Positions 1-12,339 of a stretch of DNA of 64,000 nt are shown here, in pieces; within the stretch, counting starts at the first letter, position 1; each line of letters begins with the position of its first letter. Made by a program: the position numbers and the translations under genes. Source of the DNA: Diphasiastrum complanatum (taxonomy: Eukaryota > Streptophyta > Lycopodiopsida > Lycopodiales > Lycopodiaceae); NCBI GenBank assembly GCA_029204225.1, contig CM055095.1, positions 77,571,488 to 77,635,487 of the forward strand. The letters run 5' to 3'. Below the pieces are notes generated by a model. It ran no database searches. It was not told the DNA's origin and saw nothing but the letters and a program-made list of their open reading frames with translations.

Positions 1-1197
1 CAGGAAACAAGACCATTGTTGAGGAAGAATGTAAAACCAGAAGTAGATTTACGAGTGTCTACATCTCCTGCCCAACTTGCATCTGTGTAACCACTGAGTA
101 AATTGTCGACTGTTCCATAACAAATGCAAAAGTCCATAGTAGCTCGAAGATATCTCATGACTCTGATAAGAGCCTTCCAATGTGTTATACCAGGGTTAGT
201 CATAAGCTGACTTAGGGAACTAATTGCAAAAGCTATGTCTGGTCTGGTACAGATCATTGCGTACATAAGAGATCCAATTATCGAATGATAAGGATACTCT
301 CGCATCTGATCCTTTTCTTTGATTGTTCGGAGACACTTCGACAATTTGAGACTTGGTTCCATTGGTGAGAGAGCCAACTTGTAATTAATCAGATATTTCT
401 GACTAGCATATTGTAGATGTAGATATTGTAAATCAACTTTCGATTTTTGTCTCTGTGGATTTGAATACCAAGGCAAAAATGAGCTTCATCCAGATCGCTT
501 ATGTCGAATTCGGAAGATAGCATTAACTTGTCTTCTTTCATCAGATCGATACTGTTGCTGAAGAGCAATGTGTCATCCACATATAAAGTGATTATAATAA
601 AAGACTACTACACTATCTTGAAGTAAACATTAGAATTTGAAGAGCTTGGTGTGTAGCCGTGATCAATCAGAAAAGTATTGATCATTTGAAACCATGCTCG
701 AGCAGATTGCTTCAAGCCATAAAGTGTTTTATGGAGTTTACACACATGATTGTGTTTATCTTCGATAATATAACCTTCGGGTTGCACCATGTAAATGTCT
801 TCTTCGATAACTCTATTGAGATATGTTGTCTGTACATCCATTTGACGTATTTTCAAATCTGTTGTGAATCTGCGCATAAGCAGTACATCCAAAAACTTTT
901 AAATTCGATAAAGAATGTTTGGTACCTGTCCAAACTTTGAATGGTGTTTTGTTTGAGAGACCTTTAGTAGGACATATGTTCTGAATATAGGTTGATGTTG
1001 AAATAGCTTCAGCTCCGAAGGACTTCGAAAGTGTCACATGCGATAACATGCACTTTGCCGATTCGACTAAGGTTCTGTTCTTTCTCTCAGCAAGACCGTT
1101 TGATTGAGGCGAATAGGAGGTAATGTATTGTTGCTCAATGTCGTTGTTGAGGTAGTACTCCTTGAATTCGATCAAGATGTATTCTCCCTTGTAGTAT
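1..1197 (-). pseudogene. Ty1/copia pol fragment: integrase fused to reverse transcriptase/RNase H
   Basis: Read on the minus strand from 1197 downward. First comes the C-terminal part of a copia integrase core, with the catalytic-Glu context SPQSNGLAERKNRTL and ending at VFGCTAYA near 875. The text then jumps straight into the reverse transcriptase at RQMDVQTTYLN and continues through QPEGY, LYGLKQSARAWF and the polymerase box LYVDDTLLF near 570-585. The last 390 bases read as the start of RNase H (YTDASWAGDVDTRKSTSGF). Integrase C-terminus, linker and RT N-terminus are missing and the two parts are in different frames, so it cannot make a working polyprotein. The element runs off the left edge of the window; no LTR is seen. 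Confidence 0.9.
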
Positions 1198-1313
1198 GAT
1201 CATCCAGTTCTATAAGCTAACTAGTGTGCAGTGTACTTAGTTAGCCATACGAAACTGTGAAAGTTATAAATGGCATTCGGTTTATTATTTTTTGAAATCG
1301 TCTTTATGAGCAT
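1198..1313. other. Short unassigned spacer
   Basis: About 115 bases between the copia fragment and the 5' LTR of element A. No coding or repeat signal recognised. The five bases before the LTR (agcat, 1309-1313) would be the target-site copy of element A, but the partner site is lost because the far LTR is truncated. Confidence 0.5.
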
Positions 1314-2008
1314 TGTTGGAGGGTTTGCGAATCTCAAGGCGACCCTAACCCTAGTTAATAAGTGAGAGGGATTTGGCACCATGCGTGTGTAAGTCCAACC
1401 CGATGATCACACAGTTATTTGATTGATTAGTTAAAAGTCAATTAAAGTCCTTTTTGCGTGACTTTTAATGTCGCAGGGCCTAAATGTCAAGTTAGTGAAT
1501 AAAGGGTTTCCCTCCAATTTTGATGGTTCCCACACTTTTTTAGATTTGAATAGAAAGAGAGGCAAGACTGGACCAATAGGATTCAGAGGCTAGGGTCATC
1601 CTCTCTACTATAAGAAGGGACCAACTCGAGTTGCTCCTGATGTTCATTCTGTCATTTCAATAAAGCAGATTGGTTCTCTTCATAAATGGATTGATGAATG
1701 TCCTTGATCTCTATTACTTTTCCTCCATCTCTCATGCTTATTTGGATTTTGCTAATTGTTGGATCTGAGTGTTATTGGGATTGTATGTTATTATACTTTT
1801 TATGAGAGAGAAAGAGTAAGCTATCTCTTTTGTGGATGTGTAGTGTTAAGGGATTGTAAGTGTTAAGGGATGTGTACTGTTCATGAAATCTGAACTAAAC
1901 TATCGCTCTCATGGTAACGAACCTACGCCTCACAACTAACTCCATCTCTTTGATGCTAGATTGACTAGATTTTGGATTCAGGTTAGGCAAGGAAAGAAAC
2001 CCACTACA
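1314..2008 (+). repeat. 5' LTR of element A
   Basis: Starts TGTTGGAGGG and ends CTACA just before the primer-binding site. Its first 600 bases match the copy at 13631-14301 with small indels. The rest (about 1905-2008) is present only here, because the 3' copy is cut short. About 695 bp. Confidence 0.88.
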
Positions 2009-2012
2009 ATTT

Positions 2013-2027
2013 TGGTGCCGTTGTCGG
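2013..2027 (+). other. Primer-binding site of element A
   Basis: TGGTGCCGTTGTCGG lies four bases after the LTR. It differs by a base or two from the TGGCGCCGTTGCCGG sites known from Athila/Tat elements, which are complementary to the 3' end of tRNA-Asp. Element B has the matching site at 60277. Confidence 0.75.
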
Positions 2028-3203
2028 AAGCTACGAATTTTTCAGTTGCAGCATGATTGTTGGATTGTTAGCTTGCATTAGGCATCTTGTCGTGACATGA
2101 ATAGTGTTAGATCTGCATTTTAGGGTTAGTTCGACATTGATTTTGTTTGATTTGAGTGGATTGTCTTGTTTGAAATATAATCTGATTGATAAACAGATAA
2201 AGCTATTCAGATCACCAATCTTAAGATCCATTTGAATCTGAGATATCAAAGAAAATAACAAAAATCGGCCAAATCTGCCAGATTTGGTCAAAAAAGAGAC
2301 ATAATCAGAGGTGATAACTTTTTATCCTCTTTCAGGAAACCTTCGCCGAGTTGCAGACACCTTCGGTTTTATTTACAAAACCTTCAGTTTGAAGGGCAAA
2401 GATTAATTTCCAGCAGATTTTTAGAAACATCAGAAAAATCGTCAAAAAACAATGAAAAAATGTCAAAACCCTAAAAATACAAAAAATTAACCTTCACCTG
2501 ATTCACTAGGCTTAGGTGTGATTCAGATCTATCTACTGCCAGGTCGGCAAAGAATTATACCAAAAATAGAAAGGTTTTTAGAGGATCAGTTGTCATATTG
2601 TCATATTTTTGCCAAAAAAGTCACTTTTTGCAAAAATACCAGTATTACTCTTGATACTTCGCCAGAAGCTTCGTCGAGATTTCAAAACATGTTAATTATA
2701 GTAAAATACTATTTTTTGAGTTTGACAAAGATTCTTCTTGATCAGATCACAGAAATTCTTGAATTTTACCCTCGTCAGACTATAGAAACTATAATTTCTT
2801 GTGTCAGAAACTTTTGTCCGATTTTTCATAGTTGTATCTGTGTCAGATCCTTCACTTGAGAGGTTGGCAAAGGTTATTTCCCTAGAAATTGCCAGCAAAA
2901 TGTCAAAGAGTTTTTTTTTTTTCCCCAAAATAGCACTGTTGAACCTTCATCAGTCCTATTTTTAGTTTCTGATTTTCCCGATCAAGTCTCTGTCAAAATT
3001 TGAATCAAATACGATATATTCTGATTTGGATTCTACGAGATTTATCATTTTTGAGAAGTATCGATTGATTGAATTTTGAAAAGTTTTTCATCATATAGAA
3101 TCAGATTCTTGAAAAGTGGAATAGATCTAGTAGATCTAATCTGAGATAGTTTTTTGAAAATCTAGATCCAATCTCATTATCTATTTTATCTAAATTTGTA
3201 AAG
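2028..3203 (+). other. 5' untranslated leader of element A with scattered motif copies
   Basis: No long reading frame. Short relatives of ACCTTCGCCGAG recur (about 2338, 2365, 2492 and 2655, the last as CTTCGCCAGAAG), matching a second cluster after the integrase at 12360-12700. The leader is otherwise AT-rich and runs to the gag ATG. Confidence 0.6.
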
Positions 3204-4160
3204 ATGGCTACCCCTGGAGCTGCTCCACAGGAAGTCAATCCAATTATTGTTAGAAGAGCACCCCAATTGGATCTACCCAATTATAATGGATTAACATATC
3301 CAATTATATTTCTTCAGATCTATGCTGAATCCTGTGAAATCTATGGTGAGATTTATCCTCAAGATAAACTTAAACTGTTTCCTATGGCCTTAACAGGCAA
3401 AACACAAGATTGGTACTATAATCAAGATGAAACTGAGTGTACATATTGGGAGGTTGTTAAGCGAGCCCTGATCACACGGTTCAAACCACGAAAGTTTATG
3501 GAAGACTCTTTCTTACTTTTAAGTAAAATTAAAATGGGAAAGCGGGAAATGGTTCAAGATTACATTGAATGGGTGAAACGTCTTAGATATGAATGCGAAC
3601 CTGAGCTGATTAACGAAAATGCCATGATTATGTGGTTTTTGTCAGGTCTACCTAAACGGATCAGACGTGAGTTGAAACGCCATAATGAGTATGCACTCTT
3701 GCAAAATGCTATGGACGATGCAATTTGGGAGGAGGATGAAGATTCAGATGAGGAGCCAAATATCAGTATGTTGTCTTATACAGCAGGGAAAACTACTACG
3801 ACATCCACCACTATTGCATCAATGAATGCCAATGCTACTGCAGAAATGATGCTCAATGGGTTCGAGAAACTTGGGAAGAACCAGCAGAAACAGATGGAAA
3901 AATTGTAGTTGCAATTTGATGAGAAGATCAAAGCATTGGAAAATGTCCACGGTGAAGCAAACAAGGAATCTGAAAAGCTTGCAAAGACTTTTCCTACCAG
4001 GGAAAATGTTTGGTGTTCTATTTGTACAGGAAACCACATAGTGAAAGAGTGTCCTCAATTGAAAAAACGAATGGAAATCAGTGTTTGCCATCTGTGTAAT
4101 TCACCTGATCATGAGACTGCTTTTTGCAACTTCAACCCTCGGATAATTCAACAACGGTAT
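3204..4160 (+). pseudogene. gag of element A, one stop, 3' end replaced
   Basis: Structural capsid-type protein. From ATG 3204 it shows the retrotransposon gag core (QDWYYNQDETECTYWEVVKRAL, then FLLLSKIKMGKREMVQDY and MWFLSGLPKRIRREL), then a stop at 3906 in a Met/Gln/Lys-rich stretch. After the stop the same frame continues into two CX2CX4HX4C zinc knuckles, WCSICTGNHIVKEC and CHLCNSPDHETAFC. The text breaks at 4160 inside NPRIIQQR, where the LTR of chromovirus C1 begins. The homologue in element B (61680 onward) continues in frame past this point, so about 1.3 kb of gag/protease coding seems to be lost here. Confidence 0.85.
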
Positions 4161-4518
4161 TGTTACGAGCTCGTAACCAGTGCCAAACCCTAGGGAACAC
4201 AGATAGGTCAGATACCACAGTCAGGGTCGTGTCCAGTGTACATGACCAACAGGGCAAGACAGTGTGAGTAGTGTGCCCCAGCACGGTCCATAGCCATGGC
4301 GGGCCTAACACAGCCTAGGGACCCTGTCAGCAGGATAGGGCCCCCAGTTGGGTCCCGACGTGCAGTCGGCCACGTCAGTGCCACGTGGCCGACACTTGGC
4401 AGTAGCATGCTACCAGTCCTCACACTGGGATAGGAGGGGCTTACTCTATATCAGAGAGTAGGCAAGGTTGGGTGGATCAGTTAGTGTTTGCTCTACTGTG
4501 GTGTTAGGATCTATGACA
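4161..4518 (+). repeat. 5' LTR of C1
   Basis: TGTTACGAGCTCG to ATGACA, 358 bp. The same LTR is found at 33495-33851 (minus), 49519-49879 (plus) and, partial, at 29283-29397 (minus). The strong similarity between copies over their whole length defines the ends. Confidence 0.92.
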
Positions 4519-4519
4519 C

Positions 4520-4532
4520 TGGTATCAGAGCC
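4520..4532 (+). other. Primer-binding site of C1
   Basis: TGGTATCAGAGCC, one base after the LTR. This is the usual primer site complementary to initiator methionine tRNA in copia elements and chromoviruses. Confidence 0.88.
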
Positions 4533-5320
4533 ATCTCCATCCTAGGGAGTTCAGGACAGCAATAGAGAAAGCTATCAGAAGATAGGAAAGATTTCTCAGA
4601 TTCTCATGAAAGAATTGAGGAGGAAAATCGCTGTAGGAATAGCTTTCAAATCTTTGAAATTTGTTGGGAATTTACAGTTGTTTGAGGCACAATCCCTTGT
4701 AGAGGCTCAGCGCTGAAAAATCAGGGATTTACCCTTGATTTTTATGTATCAATTGTGGATTTTTAAGCACATTTTAAATAGAAAACGTGGAGCAGGTCCA
4801 GCGCTGTCAAATTGGGTGGAAACTTCGAATTTGGAGTGAAATTTTCTGGAATTTGGAGCGGATCTGAGACAGAATCTTGGGTGCAGGTCCAGCGCTGAAG
4901 GTGTTGCTGGAAAATCAGATTTTGAGAGGGATTTTGGGTCTCAAAGTAAGCAAAACCAAGTAGCAACACTCCTGGTCAGACAGCGAGGAAGGTCTTTGGC
5001 AGAAACCACAAGTTTGCAACTGTTTTTGGGTCCTAAAACGGGAATTTTGGAGCAAAAAGTATACACCTCAGACAACGAGAGAAGGGGCCAAGACGATCAG
5101 AAGTTTGTTTCTTTTTCTTGGTACCTTGATCTCTGATTTTTCCGGACAACAGATCTGAAAGCAGTGGAGGAAGAGCTGAAAGGGCTTTTCTTGATTCTCT
5201 CTGTGGAAGTACAGTTCTCAGAAAGAGCTAAGTTTTCTTTCCCTCCTTGTACAGTTGTAAATTAGTCTTTTAGACTTTTTTTCCTTCAGAAGTTAAGGTA
5301 GCTCTCTTTCAGTTCTGAAG
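4533..5320 (+). other. Leader of C1
   Basis: Non-coding leader between primer site and gag. It contains two copies of 'gtccagcgctg' (about 4796 and 4887) and a CT-rich end. The corresponding leaders of C2 (32604-33480) and C3 (47706-47877) are alignable only in patches. Confidence 0.6.
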
Positions 5321-8300
5321 ATGACCACTCCTCAGGGACCTGATCAACCCCCGGAGAGAGGCTTCGACGAACTTGAAACAGAAGCCTTGGCTTACACAAA
5401 AGGGAGGAACCCATGGAAGTAGAAGAACAGGAACAGTTCGCCGAAGAACTCGACGAACTGGTTACCAAGGAGCAGTTCCTCCAATTGATAGCAGAAGTGG
5501 ATGAATTGAAGTTGGCATTAGCCAATTTCAAGTCCAGTGTGGACGACTCGTTTGCTGAACTCAAAAACTTGATTTTGAGTTCCGCGAAAGGAAGCCTTCC
5601 CTCCACTTCTCAGTTATCCCCTTCTCCACTTCCATCAGTTTCGGGTGAGACTTTACGGTCTCACCCCAGTGTTTTTAAAGATTTAAAGCCTCCTACTTTT
5701 AATGGGGAAGAGAAGGATAGAAATGCAGATATTCTACAAACCTTCCTCAGCAAATGGAAGAACATTCATGCTCTTAAACAGACCCCTGACCATTTGCAAG
5801 CAATTGAGGCCAGTTTTTCTTTAGGGCCTATGGCCTATAAGTGGTGGCTAAATCTCCAGGAGACTGGGCAGACTCCCCGGTCATGGAAAGCTTTTGAAGA
5901 AGCTTTCCTAAGAGAATTTCTACCAGAAAATGAACTGGATAGAGCCTGGGAGGCCTGGGAAAGAACAGTAATGGATAAATCCCTCATCCAATATATCTCG
6001 CAGTATCGAGAAGCAATTTTAAAGATTAAAAATATGGATGACTATCAAAAAATTAGGGGATTTGTCCGTGGCCTCAAAGATGAATATAAAGTAGAGGTCC
6101 AGAGAAACTCGCCTACTACCCTTGAGCAAGCTCTCAGATATGCTCAAATCTATGATGATTCAGTGGGTAGGAAGAGAGCGAGACAGCAACCACTTTCTGA
6201 GCAGCTTCCTCAGAAAGACTTTCAATTTAAAAAGAAATTTTTAAAAAGAAAGAAAGAAGATAAATTTAAAGGTGAAGCTCCTCAGAAACGCCCTTCACTC
6301 ATACAGCCCTTAAAACCAGATGATTTTGAGAAAGCCAAACAAGAACGTTTGTGCTTTGTGTGTATGGGCAAGGGACACACAGTCAGACAGTGTCCCAAGG
6401 GGCCTTTCACTAAAAAAGATAAAAAACAAGTTCATCTTGTTCAGACTGTATGTTTCCCCAGTAACTCGGCAGCTTCCGAGATCAAAGTGTATCATGAAGA
6501 TCATGAACACTGTTGCCAGCTGACCTCTGCAATGCTAGAGAGACCCTTCAGCTTTGGGCCGCATGACCTAGTACGTATGCATGGGAAAGTTGGTAACCAG
6601 TCAGTAAGAGTCATGGTTGATGATGGGGCAACCCATAATTTCATCAACCACACCCTGGTTAAAAAGCTTAAACTACCAGAAGTACCTAGTCAGCATAGGT
6701 ACATAGTTTCATTAGCTAAGGGTGAAGATAAAAAAATATGGGAAATTATGGTAAGTAAGTTAAATCTTGGTATTCAGGGGTACCAAGATGAAATAAACTT
6801 TCTGATAATGCACCTGGATCGAACAGACATTGTTTTCGGGAGAGATTGGCTCTACAGTTTAGGACCTTCCCTCCACAGAAACTATCAGGAGAACACCCTC
6901 AGCTTTCAGCATAAAGGCCGAGAGATCCAGTTGCATGGGGAGCATGATGTTCCCAACAGCCCTATGGTCTGCAGTTCAGAACTCTGTCAGCTAATCGGAG
7001 ATGAAGACCATCAGGTATTCTTATGTGACTTTCAGTTTATTCCTGAAGTTTCTATTTCCAGTTGTATTCAGCAGAAAATCAGTAAATTAGAAACTTTATT
7101 GTCTAAATTTAAAGATGTTTTTCCTGAAGATTTGCCACATGGTTTACCACCTAGCAGAGAGGTAGATCATGTAATAAACCTAGTACCAGGTACAGCACCT
7201 GTTTCTAAACCTCCGTATCGGGTCAGCCGAACAGAGGATGAAGAAATAACTAGGCAGTTAACAGACTATCTTGGGAAAGGCCAAATTCAGACCAGTAGTT
7301 CACTATGGGCCTCACCAGTCCTATTGATGAAAAAGAAAGAGGGGTCTATGCGTCTTTGCATAGATTACAGAGACCTCAATAAAGTCACAATTAAGAATAA
7401 ATACCCTATGCCTCGGGCAGACGAGTTGTTTGATCAACTCGACGGGGCTAAGTTTTTCAATAAAATAGACCTCAGATCGGGATATCATCAAGTCCGTATA
7501 AAGTCGGAAGATGTCCCAAAAACAGCTTATAGGACTCGTCATGGTCATTATGAGTTTAAGGTATGCCATTTGGGCTCACAAATGCTCCAGCTACCTTTAT
7601 GACCTTGATGAACAGTGTCCTCAGACCATACTTGGATAAGTTTGTAGTCGTATTTTTAGATGACATCCTCGTCTACAGCAAAACGAGGAAGGAGCATCTG
7701 AAACACCTTAGAAAGGTGTTTCGACTGCTCAAAAAGCATAAGCTTTATGCTAAATAATCCAAGTGTGAATTCTTCATGGAAGAAGTAGCATATTTGGGTC
7801 ACATTATCTCGGCAGATGGGATTAAAATGGACCCGAATAAGGTTAAAGCCATACAGTTGGCTGAGACCTCAGAATATTTTGGAACTTCAGATCTTTTTTG
7901 GTTTGGCGGGATATTACAGACGATTTGTCAAGGAATATGCTCAGATAGCAGTGCCCATAACAAATCTTCTTAAGGGGAAGGGAAAGGAGTTCATTTGGGA
8001 GTCCGCACAGCAGGAGAGCTTTGATGCTCTCAAAACAGCCTTAGCTACAGCACCAGTTTTAAAGGTCGTCGACCCCAATCAGCCATTTGTGGTCGAAACA
8101 GATGCTAGCGACTTTGCAGTAGGTGCTGTGCTAACTCAGGGTGGACGACCGGTTGCGTTCGAGAGTAAAAAACTCGAGCCAGCACAGACTAGGTATAGTG
8201 CCTATGAAAAGGAACTCTTTTCTATAGTCCATGCCCTTAAGACTTGGAGGCATTATTTGTATGGTGCCAACTTTGAGGTCCTGACAGACCATGAGAGTCT

Positions 8301-8760
8301 CAGATACCTTTGCAATCAACCTGAGCTTAGAGGTCGGAAAGCTCGTTGGGCAGAGTTGATGCAAGAGTTTGACATGTCTATCAGATATAGACATGGAAAA
8401 TTCAATACAGTAGCAGATGCCCTTAGCAGAATGCCTATGATAAACGAGCTGAGTTTTACTCAGATTCGTAATGAGTTACTCGAGTCCTTGAGAGGGAAAT
8501 GCCAGCATGATGCATTCTTCTCTATTATCTGGAACTCAGTCCAGAGCAGACAGTTACAGAATCCAAAACCAGTTCCCTGGGCTGGTGCCAATTCATCCAA
8601 GAATACGGCAGCTTCCGTTGAGGATGATGATGAGTCCGAGTATACGTCGTCAGATGACGTTGAGGATTCTGAGCCTGTATTACCCAAGCAAACCCCTGTG
8701 GTTGAGGGTCAGTTGACTCAAGGATTCAAATGAAAACAGTATTCCATTCAGGATGAATAT
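5321..8760 (+). pseudogene. gag-pol of chromovirus C1 (gag, protease, RT, RNase H)
   Basis: Starts at ATG 5321 ([11 protein letters not shown]; same start in C2). A frameshift near 5405 is followed by a long frame from 5413. In order: gag core ([20 protein letters not shown], about 5840-5900), zinc knuckle [14 protein letters not shown] (6351-6392), protease with DDGATHNF (6619-6642), reverse transcriptase ([19 protein letters not shown], then FLDDILVYS near 7655) and RNase H ([13 protein letters not shown], about 8095-8135). Defects: one base lost at 7561 just before [12 protein letters not shown], a stop at 7756, a frame change near 7857 just before WLRPQN, and a stop at 8731. Codes for a retroelement polyprotein; not translatable as one piece. 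Confidence 0.92.
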
Positions 8761-8762
8761 TA

Positions 8763-11700
8763 AAGGAAGACAGGATCACAGGATCGTGACGAAGAAACAA
8801 GCTAAGCAACATTATAATACGGTCCTGAAATGGGAAAATCCCCCTCGACAGATTGATTCAAAGAAGGTTCCACCCTTATTGGATAAAGGCAAGGGAAAGT
8901 CGAGGATGAGTCTTCAAGTCATATTTCTAGTAAAACATGATCGTCTAGGAAGTCTTCACCTGTGAAGAAATATTTATCATCTTGAAAGTCATCACCTCCA
9001 CGATCAATTCCTGCTAAGAAGGCTAAGCAAAGATCCAAGACAAGTCCTTTCAAAAAAGAACAAATAGATGTAGTCCAGCATGATATGCCTGAACATTTTA
9101 AACGTTATACACTGAATGATGTGGTTATCATGTTACCTAAAGCACATCGTGAACCTGAAGAACATATGTTGGAATCTAAAGAGGTTTACGATGTCCCAAC
9201 TAGGATGCAGCCAATGAATCTTGCCGAACCAGGAGAACCAGAAAAGATTGTACAAGTTGGATCACAACCTACTCCTGAATAGTATCAAGCACTCCGTTTG
9301 TTACTTATTAAGTATCAAGATTGCTTTGCATGGACTTATCAAGATTTAAAGGGTATTCCGACATCAGCGATTGAACATACCATACCTTTAGTACCTGATG
9401 CAATTCCAAAGACTACAAAGTTCTATTTTTGTAATCCTAATGTGGCGGACCTGATAAAGAAAGAACTTCAGAGATTGCTTGACGCCGATTTGTTATGAGA
9501 TCGAGCATACTGAATGGATTTCACCGATTGTCATTGTTCCTAAGAAAAATGAAAAATTGCGAATCTGTGTGAATCTCAAAGCGTTGAACAAAGTGACGCG
9601 AAATGATCACTTTTCGTTACCTTTTACTGAAAGCATTTTGGATCGCCTTGCTGGAGCGAAAGCTTATAGTATCCTGGATGGATTTAGTGGTTACAACCAG
9701 GTTAAGATTGCACATGCCGATCGCCATAAAACTGCTTTTGCAACAGAATGGGACACCTATGCTTACAGAGTAATGTCGTTTGGACTCTGTAATACACCAA
9801 GTTCATTCCAAAGAGTAATGCAATTTGCTTTTAAATATTATCTGCAGAAATTCTTTGAAACTTCTCATCAATTGCCTTTTGTTTCGAATCCAAAGGCACA
9901 TTGAATTCAAGGCCCAAGTCCTACTAAGAGCATTGGATTGAGGGAATGTCTCTATTATTTTATTTTTGTCTTCAAGCGATTGGGAGGACCAATCGATCAT
10001 GTAATCTTTACCAAAATATGAAGTAACTAAAGATATAGACCACCTGGATCGATTGGAAAAAGTATTTGAAAGATGCCACAAATATCAGATTTTTCTAAAT
10101 CCAAAAAAATGTCAGATATGGGTTTCCCACGGAGTTGTGCTTGGACGTGTGATATCAAGACATAGTACTGCCACAGATTATTCTAAGATCAAAGTTATTG
10201 TGGAATTGTCACCGCCAACAACAATTCGTGGAGTTTACATGTTTATGGGTCATGCGAACTACTATCGAATCTTTATTATCTTCTTTGCGGATTTAGCACG
10301 ACCTATATACAAACTGACTATTGTTCCTATTTGGACAATAGAAGCGTTAGAAGCCTTTGAAAAATTAAAAAAAGCATTAACTTCAGCACCAATACTGCGT
10401 TCTCCAGATTTGACGGTAGAGTTTCATGTTCATACGGATGCCTCAAAATACGCCCTTGGATCCGTTTTGACGCAGCCAGGTGACTATAAGAAAGATTATC
10501 CCATATGATTTGCAAGTAGACAGCTTACAGATCCAAAAAAAAATTATTCAACAACAGAACGTGAGGCATTAGCCATGATCTTTTCTGTTCAGAAATTTCA
10601 TCACTACCTCATGGAAACGCACTTTGCATTTTATACGAATCATCAACCGTTACTTTACTTGGTAAACAAGACATGCAATACTGGACGTATTGCAAGATGG
10701 TTATTGTTATTGACTGAATTTGACTTTCTAATTGTGGTTCGAAAGGGCAAGCAACATTATCTAGCCGATCACGTTTCGGAATTGAATCTGCACCAGTTAA
10801 TACTGAAGTGGATCATGAACTGCTAGATGCTGCATTGTTCTTTGAAGCATTACCTGAGTGGGTAGCAGATATTGTTGAGTACCTGATGCTAGGACAACCG
10901 AATGACTCCTTGACAAAAGTACAGAAGAGACAATTGATTCATAAGGCTCAATCTTATCAATAATTTGCAGGACAATTCTATCGTCGTGGATCAGATAATA
11001 TTTTACGTAGGTGTGTTTTATTGCATGAAGTACCAGATTTAATCATGTTTTCACACGATGGCAGTGGTGGAGGACACTTCTCTACAGATATTACTGTTCG
11101 CAAACTTTTACAATCAGGTTGTTGGTGGCCTACGCTTCACAAGGACACAAAAATTTTTATTCAGACATGTAATGTTTGCCAGCAAGCACGACGACCTACT
11201 CGACAGAACTATGAACTCTTGCATCCGGTTTTATCGCAAGCACCATTTGAAAAATGGGGACTGGATTATGTTGGACCTATTCACCTTGCCGCACAAGGAT
11301 CTCAGGCCCGATACATTATCATCACAACTGATTATATGACCAAGTGGGTTGAAGCCAAAGCTGTCAAAGTTGCTGATGCGAAATCTACGGCCAAGTTTCT
11401 ATATGAAAATATTATAATCAGATTTGGATGTCTGATCGAAATTGTCAGTGACTGGGGTACACACTTTGTTAATCAAACAATAAAGTGTTTATTGGAAGAT
11501 TTTTTTGTTATACACAGATTTAGTACTCCCTACTATCCTAGAGGGAATGGCCAAGCTGAATCTTCCAATAAGATTCTCTGCACCATTATGACAAAGACAG
11601 TTGAAGCGAGTCGGTCCGATTGGGAACATAAACTGTATGCAACATTATGGGCATTCAGAACCGCTTACAAAAATAGTACAAATCAAACACCTTTTCAACT

Positions 11701-12244
11701 GGTTTATGGTCAAGATGTTGTCATGCCAATTGAATTTTCGATCCCATCCTTACGCATAGCAGCAACGGAATGATTAAATGATGATAAGTCTTTACAACTC
11801 CGTCATGAAGCGTTGCACAAATTATGTGAAACTCGATTGATGGCAGTTCATGTCTTAGCAGCAGAGAAAGCATGTCGCAAGGCATGTCACGATCATCGAT
11901 TACACAAAAAAGATCTAAAAGCAGGAGATCTGGCATTGATGTACAAAACCAAGGTGATTAAGGGAAAGTTGAAGTTCACCGGTGAAGGCTCGTATAAAGT
12001 GAAAGAAATCTTGAACTATGGCGCAGTAATTCTTGAACACTTGGATGGAAAACGATTTGATACTCCGGTGAATGGCAGCCGATTAGGCAAGTTTAGATTT
12101 AGCAAGTCTGATCTCAATACTTTTTTAGATTTTAATTGTTTTTCAATTTTTTTGTTTTCAGCACTTAATTTGCTGAGATTTTTGGAAAAAGACAGTAAAA
12201 AAAAAAAACATAGAAAAGTAAAGCAAAAAATGAGAAAAGACTGA
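8763..12244 (+). pseudogene. pol of element A: linker, RT, RNase H, integrase
   Basis: After C1 a lysine-rich linker (about 8763-9080) leads to a region with WTYQDLKGI (9331) and a stop at 9280. RT follows a frame change near 9490: WISPIVIVPKKNEKLRICVN, then FSGYNQVKIA and MSFGLCNTPSSFQR to about 9845. The polymerase aspartate box is absent; about 180 bases of unrelated sequence (9850-10020) sit in its place. RT resumes at DHLDRLEKVFERC. RNase H is split by a stop near 10505. Integrase is the best-preserved part: 11021-11773 is open for 250 codons with the H/C zinc region, GLDYVGPI, SDWGTHF and GNGQAESSNK supplying the D-D-E triad. The last part (11813-12244) is the integrase tail. Confidence 0.87.
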
Positions 12245-12339
12245 TGAGAAAAAGTAAAAAAGTCATCAGCATAAGAAAAAGGAAGCACAATAATTTTTTT
12301 ATGGAAAAAGACTTAGAAAATCATTGTTTTGATCAGATT

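Larger units (their letters stand above)
4161..8762 (+). mobile_element. Chromovirus copy C1 inside element A, 3' end lost
   Basis: Ty3/gypsy element with 5' LTR, iMet-type primer site, leader and gag-pol. It ends abruptly in the spacer before integrase (QYSIQDEY, 8760) and the linker of element A resumes at once. There is no integrase, chromodomain or 3' LTR. Copies C2 (minus, 29283-33851) and C3 (to 49879) are closely related. Because element A sequence is also missing at the junction, this is an insertion followed by a deletion, not a clean nested insertion. Confidence 0.88.

Noticed and set aside
2518-2859. 113-codon plus-strand frame in the leader of element A
   Set aside because: No family words, lies in the non-coding leader between primer site and gag, and overlaps an equally weak minus-strand frame.
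3776-4091. Two minus-strand frames opposite gag of element A
   Set aside because: Shadows of the gag coding strand; composition follows the gag codons.
4208-4423. Minus-strand frame inside the C1 LTR, also seen in the C2 and C3 LTRs
   Set aside because: It recurs only because the LTR recurs; it interrupts promoter/U3 sequence and matches no protein.
5286-5606. Minus-strand frame opposite the C1 gag start, repeated in C2 and C3
   Set aside because: Antisense shadow of a repeated coding region.
8460-8687. Serine-rich minus-strand frame near the end of C1
   Set aside because: Antisense of an acidic DDDESE-rich segment of pol; not a gene.
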